This document shows, piece after piece, positions 26,186 to 40,709 of a stretch of 64,000 bases of DNA. The stretch is taken from contig NZ_DATCTF010000019.1 in the NCBI RefSeq assembly GCF_036568125.1, forward strand, positions 244,626-308,625, in the 5' to 3' direction. Both the position numbers and the translations under genes were made by a program. The DNA comes from Magnetovibrio sp. Its GTDB lineage: Bacteria > Pseudomonadota > Alphaproteobacteria > Rhodospirillales > Magnetovibrionaceae. A model generated the notes under the pieces. That model was not told the DNA's origin. It searched no databases and was given only the letters and a program-made list of their open reading frames with translations. The number at the start of each line of letters is the position of its first letter. Position 1 is the first letter of the stretch.

Positions 26186-27851
26186 CGCCCCATATCTCAA
26201 CAAACGCCGTCTCAGCTATCATCATCGCGGCGGCGACGAGCCGTTGTTGTGGGCGACCATCCCCGACCACCTGCGTGCCATCGCCGAACGCTTTCCGGAC
26301 CACGATGCCATCGTGTCGTGCCACCAAAACAAGCGCCTGAGTTATCGCGACGTGAGGACGCAAAGCGATGCCGTGGCGAAAGGTTTGCTGGCGTTGGGCT
26401 TTGCAAAAGGCGAACGCATCGGCGTGTGGGCGACCGATCAGGTCGAATGGCTTTTGCTGCAACTGGCCACCGCGCGCATCGGCGTGGTGCTGGTCAACAT
26501 CAACCCCGCCTACCGCCCGCGCGAACTGGAATACGCACTGCAAAAATCCCAGGTGCAAGGCTTGTTCGTCATGCCCCGGTTCAAGAGCAGCGACTATCTC
26601 GCCATGCTCAAGGAACTGGATCTTCCAGGACCGCGGTGTCCCGACTTGCGGCGCATTTTCGTGTTCGATCCGCAAGGCGAGTCTGAGGATTGGCGCGCCA
26701 TACTCGACACCGGAAAAGCGGTCACGGACGCGCAACTCGATGCCGTGAGCCAAACGCTCGATCCCGACGACGCCATCAACATTCAATACACGTCCGGCAC
26801 CACCGGCTTTCCCAAGGCGGTGGTGTTGTCGCATTTCAACATCTTGAACAACGCGCTGTTTTCCGCCCACGCCATGCGCTTCACCGAACGCGATCGCTTG
26901 TGCGTGCCGGTGCCGTTTTATCATTGCTTCGGCATGGTGCTGGCCAACCTGTTGTGCATGAGCGTCGGCGCGGCCATCGTCGTTCCTTCCGAGCATTTCG
27001 ACGCGCTGGCGGTGTTGCAATCCATAGAAGTCGAAAAGTGCACCGCGCTACACGGGGTGCCGACCATGTTCATCGCCGAACTTGAACACCCGGAGTTCTC
27101 GGCGTTCGATCTGAGCACACTGCGCACCGGCATCATGGCTGGCGCACCGTGTCCCGAAGCGTTGATGAAACGGGTCATGCGCGACATGCACTTGACCGAA
27201 ATCCTCATCGGTTACGGCCAGACCGAGGCCTCGCCGCTCACCCACCTGACCAACGCGGGCGACAGCATCGAACTGCGCACGCAAACCGTGGGCCGCAACC
27301 TGCCGCACCAAGAGGTCAAGATCATCAATCCCGACAGCGGCGCGACGCTACCCACCGATGAGGTCGGCGAGGTGTGCTTTCGCGGCTACCACATCATGCA
27401 AGGCTACTATGGCGACGCGGATGCCACCGCCAAGGCCATCGACCCTGCCGGGTGGCTGCATTCCGGAGATCTCGGCACCATGGACGCAAACGGTTACGTG
27501 CGCATCACCGGACGCATCAAGGACATGATCATCCGCGGCGGCGAAAACATCTATCCCGCTGAAATCGAAGCGTGGCTGTACGAGCATCCCGCCATCGCCC
27601 AGGCTGCCGTGTTCGGCGTACCCGACGCGCGCATGGGCGAGGAAATCATGGCATGGATCGAACTACACGCCGGTCAGTCCTTGTCAGAAGACGATGTCAA
27701 GGCGTACTGCCGCGAAGGTTTGGCGCACTTCAAAGTTCCCCATTATGTCGAGTTCGTCGATGAATTTCCGATGACCGTCACCGGCAAATTGCAGAAGTTT
27801 CGCATGCGCGAAATCGCCGCCGCGAAATTGGCGGCTGCACACGCTGTTTGA
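26172..27851 (+). CDS. AMP-forming acyl-CoA synthetase
   Basis: 559-residue ANL-family ligase. The P-loop-like A3 motif is YTSGTTGFPKA, A5 is YGQTEASP, A7 is HSGDLGTMD, and the catalytic-Lys A10 motif is MTVTGKLQKF. It activates fatty or branched-chain acids to acyl-CoA with ATP. I choose ATG 26172, which overlaps the beta-subunit end and has a GAGGTGGAG in front; an earlier in-frame ATG at 26142 lies deep inside that gene. Its position at the end of the oxoacid-oxidoreductase operon suggests it feeds or recycles the same acyl-CoA pool. Confidence 0.9.
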   Translation: MTKADAPYLNKRRLSYHHRGGDEPLLWATIPDHLRAIAERFPDHDAIVSCHQNKRLSYRDVRTQSDAVAKGLLALGFAKGERIGVWATDQVEWLLLQLATARIGVVLVNINPAYRPRELEYALQKSQVQGLFVMPRFKSSDYLAMLKELDLPGPRCPDLRRIFVFDPQGESEDWRAILDTGKAVTDAQLDAVSQTLDPDDAINIQYTSGTTGFPKAVVLSHFNILNNALFSAHAMRFTERDRLCVPVPFYHCFGMVLANLLCMSVGAAIVVPSEHFDALAVLQSIEVEKCTALHGVPTMFIAELEHPEFSAFDLSTLRTGIMAGAPCPEALMKRVMRDMHLTEILIGYGQTEASPLTHLTNAGDSIELRTQTVGRNLPHQEVKIINPDSGATLPTDEVGEVCFRGYHIMQGYYGDADATAKAIDPAGWLHSGDLGTMDANGYVRITGRIKDMIIRGGENIYPAEIEAWLYEHPAIAQAAVFGVPDARMGEEIMAWIELHAGQSLSEDDVKAYCREGLAHFKVPHYVEFVDEFPMTVTGKLQKFRMREIAAAKLAAAHAV

Positions 27852-27881
27852 ACTCGTCACGGTCCATGATAAAGCTGACGT

Positions 27882-28484
27882 ATGCTAAGCGTGCGCAATC
27901 TCAAACGTCTGTCCATCGGCCCCATCGACCTCGATGTCGCGGGCGGCGAGATCATTGCTTTGACCGGACCGAGCGGCGCGGGTAAATCCTTGCTGCTGCG
28001 CGCCATCGCAGATCTCGACCCCAACGAAGGCCAATTGAGCCTGTCGGGTGAAGACCGCAATGCCATATCCGCACCCGCATGGCGCAAGCAAGTTATGTAC
28101 GTACCCGCCCATACCGGTTGGTGGGCGGATACGGTGGAACCGCATTTCGCCGATCTGTCGCGCGCGCACGTCAAAAACACTCTTCAACGTCTCGGCTTGG
28201 AAAGCACCGCGCTGAATTGGCAGGTCGCCAACCTGTCGACCGGCGAACGCCAACGTCTGGCATTGGCGCGGGCCATGGCCCATGAACCCAAAATTTTGCT
28301 TTTGGATGAGCCGACCTCGGGCCTGGACTCTGAAAACGCCGCGCGCGCCGAAAAGCTCATTTCCGAGATCGCCAAAAGCGGCACAGGCATTGTGTTTGTC
28401 ACCCATGATGTCGCACAAGCCGAACGGCTGGGTACGCGGCGGCTTTATTTTTACAACGGCGGACTGCATGAGGCCGCGCCATGA
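27882..28484 (+). CDS. fetA: ABC transporter ATPase, FetA-like
   Basis: 200-residue ABC ATPase. Walker A is GPSGAGKS, the signature is LSTGERQR, Walker B is [12 protein letters not shown] and the H-loop is VFVTHD. Its short length and overlap with a UPF0014-type permease match FetA (YbbL) of the FetAB iron exporter that counters iron excess and peroxide stress. The stop overlaps the permease start by four bases. Confidence 0.87.
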   Translation: MLSVRNLKRLSIGPIDLDVAGGEIIALTGPSGAGKSLLLRAIADLDPNEGQLSLSGEDRNAISAPAWRKQVMYVPAHTGWWADTVEPHFADLSRAHVKNTLQRLGLESTALNWQVANLSTGERQRLALARAMAHEPKILLLDEPTSGLDSENAARAEKLISEIAKSGTGIVFVTHDVAQAERLGTRRLYFYNGGLHEAAP

Positions 28485-29284
28485 CCGGGGTTTACGTTCA
28501 GCTCAGTTATATCGACCTGGTCATCGCATCGGTGCTGTTGTTGCTGGCCGGTGGACTTTCGGTGGCGCTCAACCTCGGCCTTGAAAAATCCCTAGGCGTC
28601 GCTGCCGTACGCACCACCGTACAATTGACCCTGATCGGGTTGGTGCTGAAAATTCTGTTCCAACTGGTCTCGCCGTGGTGGACCGGCCTGGCGGCGCTGA
28701 CCATGATCTTGTTGGCGGGGCGCGAGGCCACCGCCCGCCAGACCCTGCGCCTGCAAGGCGGATGGAGCTATTCCATCGCCACCACCGCGCTGATCACGGC
28801 GGGCGGCATCGTCACCATCTTGGCGCTGACCACCGCAATACGACCAGAACCGTGGTACGACCCACGTTTTGCCTTGCCGCTTTTGGGCATGATGCTGGGC
28901 AATACCCTGACCGGCATTTCGGTGGGCATGGAACGCCTCAGCGCGACGCTCAAGCGCGAACGCGACGCCATCGAGGCACGCTTGGTTTTGGGTCACACCC
29001 GCCGCGACGCGGTGCGACCTTATGTCCGCGAGGCCATGCGCGCCGGTCTGATGCCGATCATCAACGCCATGTCGGCGGCCGGATTGATTTCCCTGCCCGG
29101 CATGATGACCGGGCAAATTCTTGCCGGTGTCGATCCCACCGAAGCCGTGAAATATCAAATTCTCATCATGTTCTTGCTGGCGGGCACCACATCCATTGGT
29201 GCCCTGATCGCGGTGCTGGCGACGTCTTGGCGCTTAGGCGACGAACGTGATCGCCTGCGCCTGGATCGATTGCGTGTGCATTGA
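28481..29284 (+). CDS. fetB: ABC transporter permease, FetB-like (UPF0014)
   Basis: 267 residues with about seven membrane segments. Family motifs include RTTVQLTLIGLVL near residue 45, GNTLTGISVGMERL near 145, and LISLPGMMTGQILAG near 205, all typical of FetB (YbbM). It forms the membrane half of the exporter whose ATPase is the preceding gene. In E. coli FetAB exports iron; the same role is inferred here. The following exported-protein gene is probably a separate unit. Confidence 0.88.
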   Translation: MTGVYVQLSYIDLVIASVLLLLAGGLSVALNLGLEKSLGVAAVRTTVQLTLIGLVLKILFQLVSPWWTGLAALTMILLAGREATARQTLRLQGGWSYSIATTALITAGGIVTILALTTAIRPEPWYDPRFALPLLGMMLGNTLTGISVGMERLSATLKRERDAIEARLVLGHTRRDAVRPYVREAMRAGLMPIINAMSAAGLISLPGMMTGQILAGVDPTEAVKYQILIMFLLAGTTSIGALIAVLATSWRLGDERDRLRLDRLRVH

Positions 29285-29353
29285 CTTGTGCACCAACCCC
29301 GCTACCTTGTCGGCGAGAACCCACTCGGAAGCCCATGAACAGGAACCGACCCT

Positions 29354-29629
29354 ATGATCATTTTTTATCGCTCATGGCTGCTGACCGCGATTTTAGGCTT
29401 CGCCCTGCTTGGTGGCACGAATGCGTTCGCCCAAGCGGCCCATGACACCAGCTTATTGACCGATGCGGAACGCACGCATTACCGCGCGTTGCTGGCCAAA
29501 TCAAACGATTCTGCGGAACGCGCCAAGGTGAAATCGGAAATGAACCGCCTGATTCAGACCCGCCGGTTAGAGCTGCGCAAGAAGCAACAAAATCCCGACG
29601 CCACGCCCACAACCAATTCCGGCTCATAA
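29354..29629 (+). CDS. small exported protein of unknown function
   Basis: 91 residues: a clear Sec signal peptide of about 27 residues (hydrophobic LLTAILGFALLGG, cleavage near AFA-QAAHD), then a charged helix with TDAERTHYRALLAK and MNRLIQTRRLELRKKQQ, and a polar Pro/Thr/Ser tail. No Cys, no repeats. Family not recognised. It looks like a small periplasmic helix-forming protein; it follows FetB by 69 bases and need not be functionally linked. Confidence 0.65.
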   Translation: MIIFYRSWLLTAILGFALLGGTNAFAQAAHDTSLLTDAERTHYRALLAKSNDSAERAKVKSEMNRLIQTRRLELRKKQQNPDATPTTNSGS

Positions 29630-29727
29630 ACCCAGGTTGGATCTCTTAGCCCTGGGCTCCTACCGGTTTTTAATTGTATAATAATTCGAGTCCATGACGA
29701 TCATGTCACCAAGCGAAGGGGGCCTGA

Positions 29728-30162
29728 ATGAACATTTCGCTGCTCGACACATTCATCACGGGCCATCCGGTGGTTGATGCTGAACACCGTAAAATCGTCG
29801 ATTCGATCAACGGTGTTTCTCAGGCTGTAAGTGCTGGCGAGTATGAACGATGCTCAACGCTTCTGGACGAATTTCTCCAAATCTGCATCGATCATTTTGA
29901 TTCAGAAGAAAGTCTGTTGAGCGAACTTGGATATCCAGGCCTCGCCGACCATACGGCCTTTCACCGTGAACTGATTCTCAAAGCCAAGTCCGTGAAGGTC
30001 CTGTGCATGGACAGAACCCGCCCCGACAGCATCCAGCGCTGCTTCGATGAAATGGCGACGCTGCTGATCGAAGACGTGGTCAAGGGCGACCTGCAATTCG
30101 TATCGTTTCTGGTCGAAAAAGGCGTCGTAGACCAACGCACCAGCGTTCATACGCCGAGCTAA
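29728..30162 (+). CDS. bacteriohemerythrin with substituted metal ligand
   Basis: 144-residue four-helix hemerythrin domain. Ligands are visible: His20 in VVDAEHRK, His and Glu in CIDHFDSEES, two His in DHTAFHRE. The final motif, usually HxxxxD, reads D-V-V-K-G-D, so one of the five histidines is Asp. Normal proteins bind a di-iron centre and O2 or sense redox state; this one may bind a single metal or have altered O2 affinity. Start is ATG 29728. It converges on the NDH-2-like gene with only four bases between. Confidence 0.82.
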   Translation: MNISLLDTFITGHPVVDAEHRKIVDSINGVSQAVSAGEYERCSTLLDEFLQICIDHFDSEESLLSELGYPGLADHTAFHRELILKAKSVKVLCMDRTRPDSIQRCFDEMATLLIEDVVKGDLQFVSFLVEKGVVDQRTSVHTPS

Positions 30163-30166
30163 GCGT

Positions 30167-31813
30167 CTACTTTTGCTCACCCGGCGGCTCGATCCCTTCG
30201 GGTTGGAGATCTTTGGGGAATTTCTCTTTGATGTAATCGCGGAAATAGTTTTCCAGCATCGGCATCGAATGGGCGAGATTCCAGAAATCCTGCTTTTCCA
30301 GACGCAACACCACAGAATCCTCCAACGCCTCGACACGGCCCGTGTGCATGCGTTTGTCTGGGCGAAACAACACCCGCTCGCCGAAGTGGTCGCCTTTTTT
30401 CAGCACCCGCTTAAAGGTTTCACCACCCTGGGCGGATTCGATGCAGATACTGAACGAACCCTCGACGATGGTGTAAAAACCGTTGGCCGTCATGCCCGGT
30501 TCGAACACCGTCTGTCCTTTGGTAAAGCGCATAAACTTTGCCGAACCGGTCTTAAGCTCCGAAATCTGACCCAAATTGCGCGGCGCGAACAAGTCCATCA
30601 CCCAATCGATCACCACGCGGATTTTGGTCACCATGCCGGGCAGCATGCCCAGATAAAACACCCGCCACATCAGCCACGCCAGAACCCCCGACAAGCGCAC
30701 CCCCATGGCGTCGGCGACGGCGCGGTAGTTGCCGATCGACGCCATCGAGCCGCGCGGCACGTAGTGAAAGGCCTTGAGGCCCTGGCCTTTGAGTGACGCC
30801 GCGATGTTGCGCGCCAACTGCGCCCCCTCACGCACCGCGAATTGTGCGGTCGGCGGGGCGAACGTATCGTTGCCTTTTTTGTCCTTCATCGGAATCAACG
30901 CCACGTCGCCGACGGCCCATACGCCGTCGACGCCCGCCACGCGCATGAACGCATCGGTTTTGATTTTGCCGCGCTCTTTGTCGACAGGCATGGCCTCGAT
31001 CAGCGGCGATGCGCCATTGCCGATGGTTGCGACAATGGTCGAGGTGTCGATCACCCGGCCATCGTTCATTTCCACGTTAAAGAAACTGGCGGCCTTGACC
31101 CCGGTGTTCAGCCAAATTTCGATACCTTGCTTTTGCAGGCGCTTTTCGGCGTATTTTGCCAAACTTTCCGGCAGTTCGCCCAGGATGCGTCCGGCGAACT
31201 CCACCAGCACCATGCGCACCTCGTCTTTGGCGATGTTGGGGTAGAACTTGAGCGATCGGTCGATCATATCCTTGACCTCGCCGATGGTTTCCACCCCGGA
31301 AAAACCTGCGCCAATGACGACGAAGGTCAGTAAGCGCTTGCGCACCTCAGTGTCTTCCAAACCATCGGCATATTCCAAGCAGTTGATGACGTGATTGCGC
31401 AGACGATGGGCGTGGGCCGTGGTCTTGACCGGAAACGAGTGTTCCGCCAAACCCGGCACCCGGTCCAAACGCACCACCTGGCCCATGGCGATGACCAACT
31501 GATCGTAGCGCATATCCTTGATGCGACGTTTCGAGCCCTGGGTCACCGTCACGGTCTTTGCACTAAAGTCGACGTTCAGGACCTCGGCTTGCACGACTTT
31601 AACGTTCTGGCCCTTGAGCAACTGGCGAAGCTGGGTCACGGAATCGGATGCGCTCAAAGCGCCGGCGGCGACTTCGGGCAACAATGGCTGAAAGGTGAAA
31701 TAATTGGTTTCGCTGACCAGCACCACTTCGGTACCTGCCGGCGCCGACTTCGCAAGATTCTTGGCCGTGAAAACGCCAGAAAACCCACCACCGAGAATCA
31801 ATACCCTTGCCAT
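30167..31813 (-). CDS. NDH-2-like FAD oxidoreductase fused to cyclic-nucleotide-binding domain
   Basis: 548 residues. The first about 400 form a type II NADH dehydrogenase-like flavoprotein: FAD-binding GGGFSGVFTAKNL at the N-terminus, NAD-binding VIGAGFSGVETIGE near 170, WAVGDVALIP for FAD, and a C-terminal amphipathic membrane anchor region (LAWLMWRVFYLGMLPG). Residues about 415-535 form a CNB domain (GQTVFEPGMTANGFYTIVEGS; KKGDHFGERVLF). NDH-2 enzymes pass electrons from NADH to quinone without pumping protons; the fused domain would let a nucleotide messenger or other ligand control this. The cassette FGERVLF is close to but not identical with cAMP-binding consensus. Confidence 0.85.
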   Translation of the reverse strand: MARVLILGGGFSGVFTAKNLAKSAPAGTEVVLVSETNYFTFQPLLPEVAAGALSASDSVTQLRQLLKGQNVKVVQAEVLNVDFSAKTVTVTQGSKRRIKDMRYDQLVIAMGQVVRLDRVPGLAEHSFPVKTTAHAHRLRNHVINCLEYADGLEDTEVRKRLLTFVVIGAGFSGVETIGEVKDMIDRSLKFYPNIAKDEVRMVLVEFAGRILGELPESLAKYAEKRLQKQGIEIWLNTGVKAASFFNVEMNDGRVIDTSTIVATIGNGASPLIEAMPVDKERGKIKTDAFMRVAGVDGVWAVGDVALIPMKDKKGNDTFAPPTAQFAVREGAQLARNIAASLKGQGLKAFHYVPRGSMASIGNYRAVADAMGVRLSGVLAWLMWRVFYLGMLPGMVTKIRVVIDWVMDLFAPRNLGQISELKTGSAKFMRFTKGQTVFEPGMTANGFYTIVEGSFSICIESAQGGETFKRVLKKGDHFGERVLFRPDKRMHTGRVEALEDSVVLRLEKQDFWNLAHSMPMLENYFRDYIKEKFPKDLQPEGIEPPGEQK

Positions 31814-32434
31814 CGCTCACTCCACGGCAGCCCTTTTGCGCCCAATGCGCGACCGCTTATAAATTTGCGCCTTCATACCACTATAACCGCCATCGTCAAC
31901 GTTCAGGCGGCCGAAAGCCATGCTTCTTGTACCGGTCAGCCATGCGTTGGCAGACTCCAAATATCACCAGCTCGTTTCGGATCCGTTGCGAACGGAAGGC
32001 CTCGACGGCCTTTGTTTTCCCTCCATTGACATGGGTATCAAAAAAAATTCACTGCTTTTTTTCGCCATCCGTCGACGGATCGAAGTCCTTTGGAGATGGT
32101 GTCGTAAAAAGATCGTAATTTTCTTGAACTTATGTGCGCCTATAGGCGGAAATATTACTTTATTCTAATGCGCCGCGCTCCATAAGGGCTGCGTGCAGCC
32201 ATTGAGGACAAAAGCGGCCCTTCGATGAGCAAATTCACCGCGCTTCAAGGTATGTGCGTCATTATATTTACACTATTTTCTTGCACTTTACACGCTTCTA
32301 TAAGAAAATCGTAATCTGTTACGGGGGAAAGAAAAGTTCTTTCAGAACGATGCGGGCGTGCGCAAGAATGGGCTGCATACAACAAAAAAGATCATTCAAC
32401 GTGCACCTGGATGTCTGACAAGAGGAGGTATTTT
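31814..32434. other. 621-base intergenic region, no gene recognised
   Basis: A/T-rich from about 32030 to 32340. It contains a GGCTGC / GCAGCC palindrome near 32190-32202 and an inverted repeat CGTAA-TCTG-TTACG at 32310-32323 that could be an operator for the following exported-protein gene. A frame at 31920-32168 has no ribosome-binding site or recognisable domain and is not called. No RNA gene is recognised. Confidence 0.35.
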
Positions 32435-33082
32435 ATGAAGAAGTTTAAGTTATCCGCACTCGCGGTATTTACGGCCATCGTCGCCGCACCGTTGATCGTG
32501 CAGGCAGATCCGCCCACCAAGGCGGAGTACGACACCATGGCCGATCAAGGGATTATCATCCCAAAGACTCACGCTGCGGACCCGCGCAAGGTTGGCGGTA
32601 AGGCCTATTACGAAGCGTTGCAAAAGGGGGAGATCACCAAGGAAGGCCGCCATATCGATGAGCGCGTGCTGTCGGCCTTGGCGCGACGCAAAGCCGCTGA
32701 TAAAGGCATCACGCTCGAAGCCGCGTCCAAGGAAGTGCTCGACAGTTTCGGCCTGGGCGACAGCAAGATCGACGTAAACCTGTCCGCGTTTGAGCCGGAC
32801 GATTACACCGCCGATAAGATGGAGCAGTCTCCGATCCTGGAAACCCTGGCGACCAAGCATGCCGCTGAGGCCAAAGAGCCGATGACCAAAGCGCGTTACG
32901 ACGTGCTGATGGACCTCGGCATCTTGCCGAAAACCGAAGCCGGCAGCGATCCGAAAATCGGCAACACCATGAATTCTCAATACGAAGTGAACATGGAAAA
33001 GGGCCGCACCACCGATGCGGAGCAGGATGTGAAGATCCGCACCACGACGCCGACCGTACACGAACAGAAGTACGGCAACTGA
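32435..33082 (+). CDS. exported protein with YxxxxxxGI-type repeats
   Basis: 215 residues after the chosen start. A Sec signal peptide (LSALAVFTAIVAAPLIVQA) ends near AQA/DPP. The mature part repeats a loose motif: KAEYDTMADQGI, GKAYYEALQKGE, KARYDVLMDLGI, NSQYEVNMEKG, that is small-x-Tyr-x(6-7)-Gly followed by Ile or Glu. The same motif is seen in the exported protein at 45659. Function unknown. GAGGAGG about eight bases before ATG 32435 decides the start against the one at 32411. A strong terminator follows 28 bases after the stop. Confidence 0.8.
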   Translation: MKKFKLSALAVFTAIVAAPLIVQADPPTKAEYDTMADQGIIIPKTHAADPRKVGGKAYYEALQKGEITKEGRHIDERVLSALARRKAADKGITLEAASKEVLDSFGLGDSKIDVNLSAFEPDDYTADKMEQSPILETLATKHAAEAKEPMTKARYDVLMDLGILPKTEAGSDPKIGNTMNSQYEVNMEKGRTTDAEQDVKIRTTTPTVHEQKYGN

Positions 33083-33109
33083 TCACCTCCAACTTGTTGG
33101 TTCACTTTC

Positions 33110-33137
33110 GGCCGTCCCTCGGGGCGGCCTTTTTTTT
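33110..33137 (+). terminator. intrinsic terminator after the exported repeat protein
   Basis: Stem GGCCGTCCC / GGGGCGGCC (33110-33118, 33121-33129), one G-T pair, followed by eight T (33130-33137). It ends rightward transcription from 32435. The T-run overlaps the stop codon of the leftward TIGR00645 gene. Confidence 0.88.
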
Positions 33138-33645
33138 AGTGCCCCTGTTCGTGGGCGCTGGCGACCAGTTTATCCATCAGCGCCAGCAGTACGCCCGACA
33201 CCACGAAAGTGATGTGAATAATCAGCATCCACTGCAAATCACGATCCGAGGTGTTTTGCACGTCCATGAACGAACGCAGCAATTGGATGCCGGAAATGGC
33301 AACGATGGACGCGATCAGTTTCAGCTTCAAACCGCTGAAATCGACCTTGCCCATCCAGTCGGGCCGATCCTCGTGACCGCCAGTGTCGATTTTCGACACG
33401 AAGTTTTCATAGCCCGCGAAAATCACCATCAACAACAAGTTACCCGCCAACGACAAGTCGATCAGCGTCAGGATCGCCAAAATCACGGTGGACTCGCTCA
33501 TGGAGAACACCGCGGGCGCGACGTGAAAAAGTTCCTGGGTAAACTTCACCAGCAACATCGCCAACGACACCACCAAGCCCAAATAAAACGGCGCCATGAT
33601 CCAGCGACTGGCAAAAATCAGGCGTTCGAGATTGCGTTCGATCAT
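33136..33645 (-). CDS. TIGR00645 / UPF0114 membrane protein
   Basis: 169 residues with about four membrane segments (APFYLGLVVSLAMLLV; TVILAILTLIDLSLAGNLLLM; LKLIASIVAISGIQLL; LIIHITFVVSGVLLALMDKL). The FASRWIMAPFYLGL opening and SLAGNLLLMVIFAGYENFVS are typical of the YqhA/TIGR00645 family, of unknown function. GGGGAGG about eight bases before ATG 33645 supports this start over an upstream one at 33726 that would overlap the metH end. It is the gene after metH on the same strand (19-base gap) and may be cotranscribed with it. Confidence 0.85.
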   Translation of the reverse strand: MIERNLERLIFASRWIMAPFYLGLVVSLAMLLVKFTQELFHVAPAVFSMSESTVILAILTLIDLSLAGNLLLMVIFAGYENFVSKIDTGGHEDRPDWMGKVDFSGLKLKLIASIVAISGIQLLRSFMDVQNTSDRDLQWMLIIHITFVVSGVLLALMDKLVASAHEQGH

Positions 33646-33664
33646 ATCCTCGTCCTCCCCTGAA

Positions 33665-37363
<3,699 letters not shown>

Positions 37364-37377
37364 CGGTTTCGGTCTCT

Positions 37378-39272
<1,895 letters not shown>

Positions 39273-39311
39273 TTCACCACACCGCCTCAATCCATGACAA
39301 TTCAATATGTC

Positions 39312-39333
39312 GATATAACGATATCTTTATATC
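39312..39333. promoter_or_regulatory. overlapping palindromic operator before the arsR-metF-metH operon
   Basis: Two perfect inverted repeats share a GATATC: GATAT-AACG-ATATC at 39312-39325 and GATAT-CTTT-ATATC at 39320-39333. They sit 40 to 61 bases upstream of the ArsR/methyltransferase ATG. ArsR-family repressors bind such A/T-rich palindromes, so this is a good candidate for autoregulation. Confidence 0.6.
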
Positions 39334-39692
39334 CATTGATTTGCGTGATGTACAGATGTTTTTAGCCACCTCTCATCATCCATTTAGACGATGCCGTGTT
39401 GCATTAAGGCAACACAGGGTGCGCAAGCATGGCATCCGCACAACGCCGTGCTGGTCAACCCGAAAACCGTGTGCTAATTCCAAAGGGTGTGGTTTGTTCG
39501 CCTTGCTGTGATCGCCGCATTGAGGCCCCGCTAAACGCCTTGCCCATTCATGAGCAAATGCGTGTGAGAGCAAAGGTCAGGTTGGTGTGGGAAATGGGCG
39601 TGTGAAAGCACGTCGGCAAGAAAGACAAAGTACGGTCTTCACTGTATGCCGCGTTGGCATCGCATGATGATTTTACTGTGACGGAGCCCTGA
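39334..39692. other. intergenic region between the met operon and mlaA
   Basis: No gene is visible. It should contain the leftward promoter of the met operon at its left end and a rightward promoter for mlaA. I find no convincing riboswitch fold such as a SAM or cobalamin element. Confidence 0.35.
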
Positions 39693-40586
39693 ATGTTCGC
39701 TAAGACGATTGATGCACAAAGCTCGATGACGAGCCGCATATTCAATACTCTGCATCAAAACGTATTGCGCATTTGTGCCGTCTTTCTGCTGGGTTTTCTG
39801 GTCACCGCATGCGCCAGCGCCCCCGATCCCAACGACCCGGAAGCGGTCGCCGAATACAATGAAATCAACGATCCTCTGGAGCCGTTCAACCGCGCGATGT
39901 TCGAATTCAATCGCGGTTTGGATACGTTGTTGCTGCGCCCCGCCGCGACGCTGTATCGCGGATTCGTGCCGCCGCCGATCCAAGACATCGTCAGCAACTT
40001 TCTCAACAACCTGAAGACCCCGGTCGTGCTGTTGAACGACCTGCTGCAGGGCGAGGGTGATCGCGCGATGACCACGTTCTCGCGTTTCGCCATCAACACC
40101 ACGGTGGGTATTTTGGGCTTTGGCGATCCGGCCACCTCCATGGGCTATCCCGCTCATAAGGAAGACTTCGGTCAATCCTTGGCGACGTGGGGCGTCGATG
40201 GCGGGCCGTACTTGGTTCTGCCGATCCTCGGCCCGTCCAACCCGCGCGACGCGGTGGGCAAGGTCGTCGACGTGCTTACCGATCCGGTTTGGCATTACGC
40301 ACAAAACACCGATAAAGAATACATCCCCAACGAACGCTTCGTTGCCGAGGCCATCGACTTCCGCGCCAGAAACATGGACGCCATTGATGACATGGAAAAA
40401 ACCTCGTTGGATTATTACGCCGCCGTGCGCAGCCTCTACCGTCAAGTGCGCGCCGACGAAATCCGCAACGGCGCCACCCCCACCCACGGCCTGCCGTCGA
40501 TGAGCCAGAACAACGGTTCCATGCCGATGATGGAACCCATGGACGACCCGGACGCCGAAGAGCCGATGATGGCGACCAAGAACTAA
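39693..40586 (+). CDS. mlaA: MlaA (VacJ)-family outer-membrane lipoprotein
   Basis: 297 residues. A signal peptide with lipobox LVTAC predicts lipidation of Cys near residue 40. The MlaA core is clear: NDPLEPFNRAMFEFN, FLNNLKTPVVLLNDLLQG, NTTVGILGFGDPAT, EDFGQSLATWGV and GPYLVLPILGPSNPRD. It removes phospholipids from the outer leaflet of the outer membrane with the Mla pathway. The C-terminal tail is Met/Pro/Asp rich. The Mla ABC genes are not in the window. A good terminator follows. Confidence 0.94.
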   Translation: MFAKTIDAQSSMTSRIFNTLHQNVLRICAVFLLGFLVTACASAPDPNDPEAVAEYNEINDPLEPFNRAMFEFNRGLDTLLLRPAATLYRGFVPPPIQDIVSNFLNNLKTPVVLLNDLLQGEGDRAMTTFSRFAINTTVGILGFGDPATSMGYPAHKEDFGQSLATWGVDGGPYLVLPILGPSNPRDAVGKVVDVLTDPVWHYAQNTDKEYIPNERFVAEAIDFRARNMDAIDDMEKTSLDYYAAVRSLYRQVRADEIRNGATPTHGLPSMSQNNGSMPMMEPMDDPDAEEPMMATKN

Positions 40587-40608
40587 GCGATCTGGACCTT
40601 AACGTCGA

Positions 40609-40638
40609 AAGCCCGCCTGATATCCGGCGGGCTTTTTT
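40609..40638 (+). terminator. intrinsic terminator after mlaA
   Basis: Stem AAGCCCGCC / GGCGGGCTT (40609-40617, 40626-40634) with an 8-base loop, then a T-run to 40638, 22 bases after the mlaA stop. Confidence 0.9.
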
Positions 40639-40709
40639 GTGCGTTCAGGGCTTGTTCATGCAGCACGCCTATGATGCCGACCAAACGACACATAAACGGG
40701 AATTACATC

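Noticed and set aside
31920..32168. 82-codon frame in the 31.8-32.4 kb gap
   Set aside because: No ribosome-binding site, no signal or domain; probably chance.
39273..39692. SAM or cobalamin riboswitch before the met operon
   Set aside because: I could not find the conserved core or stems of either; an ArsR operator explains control better.
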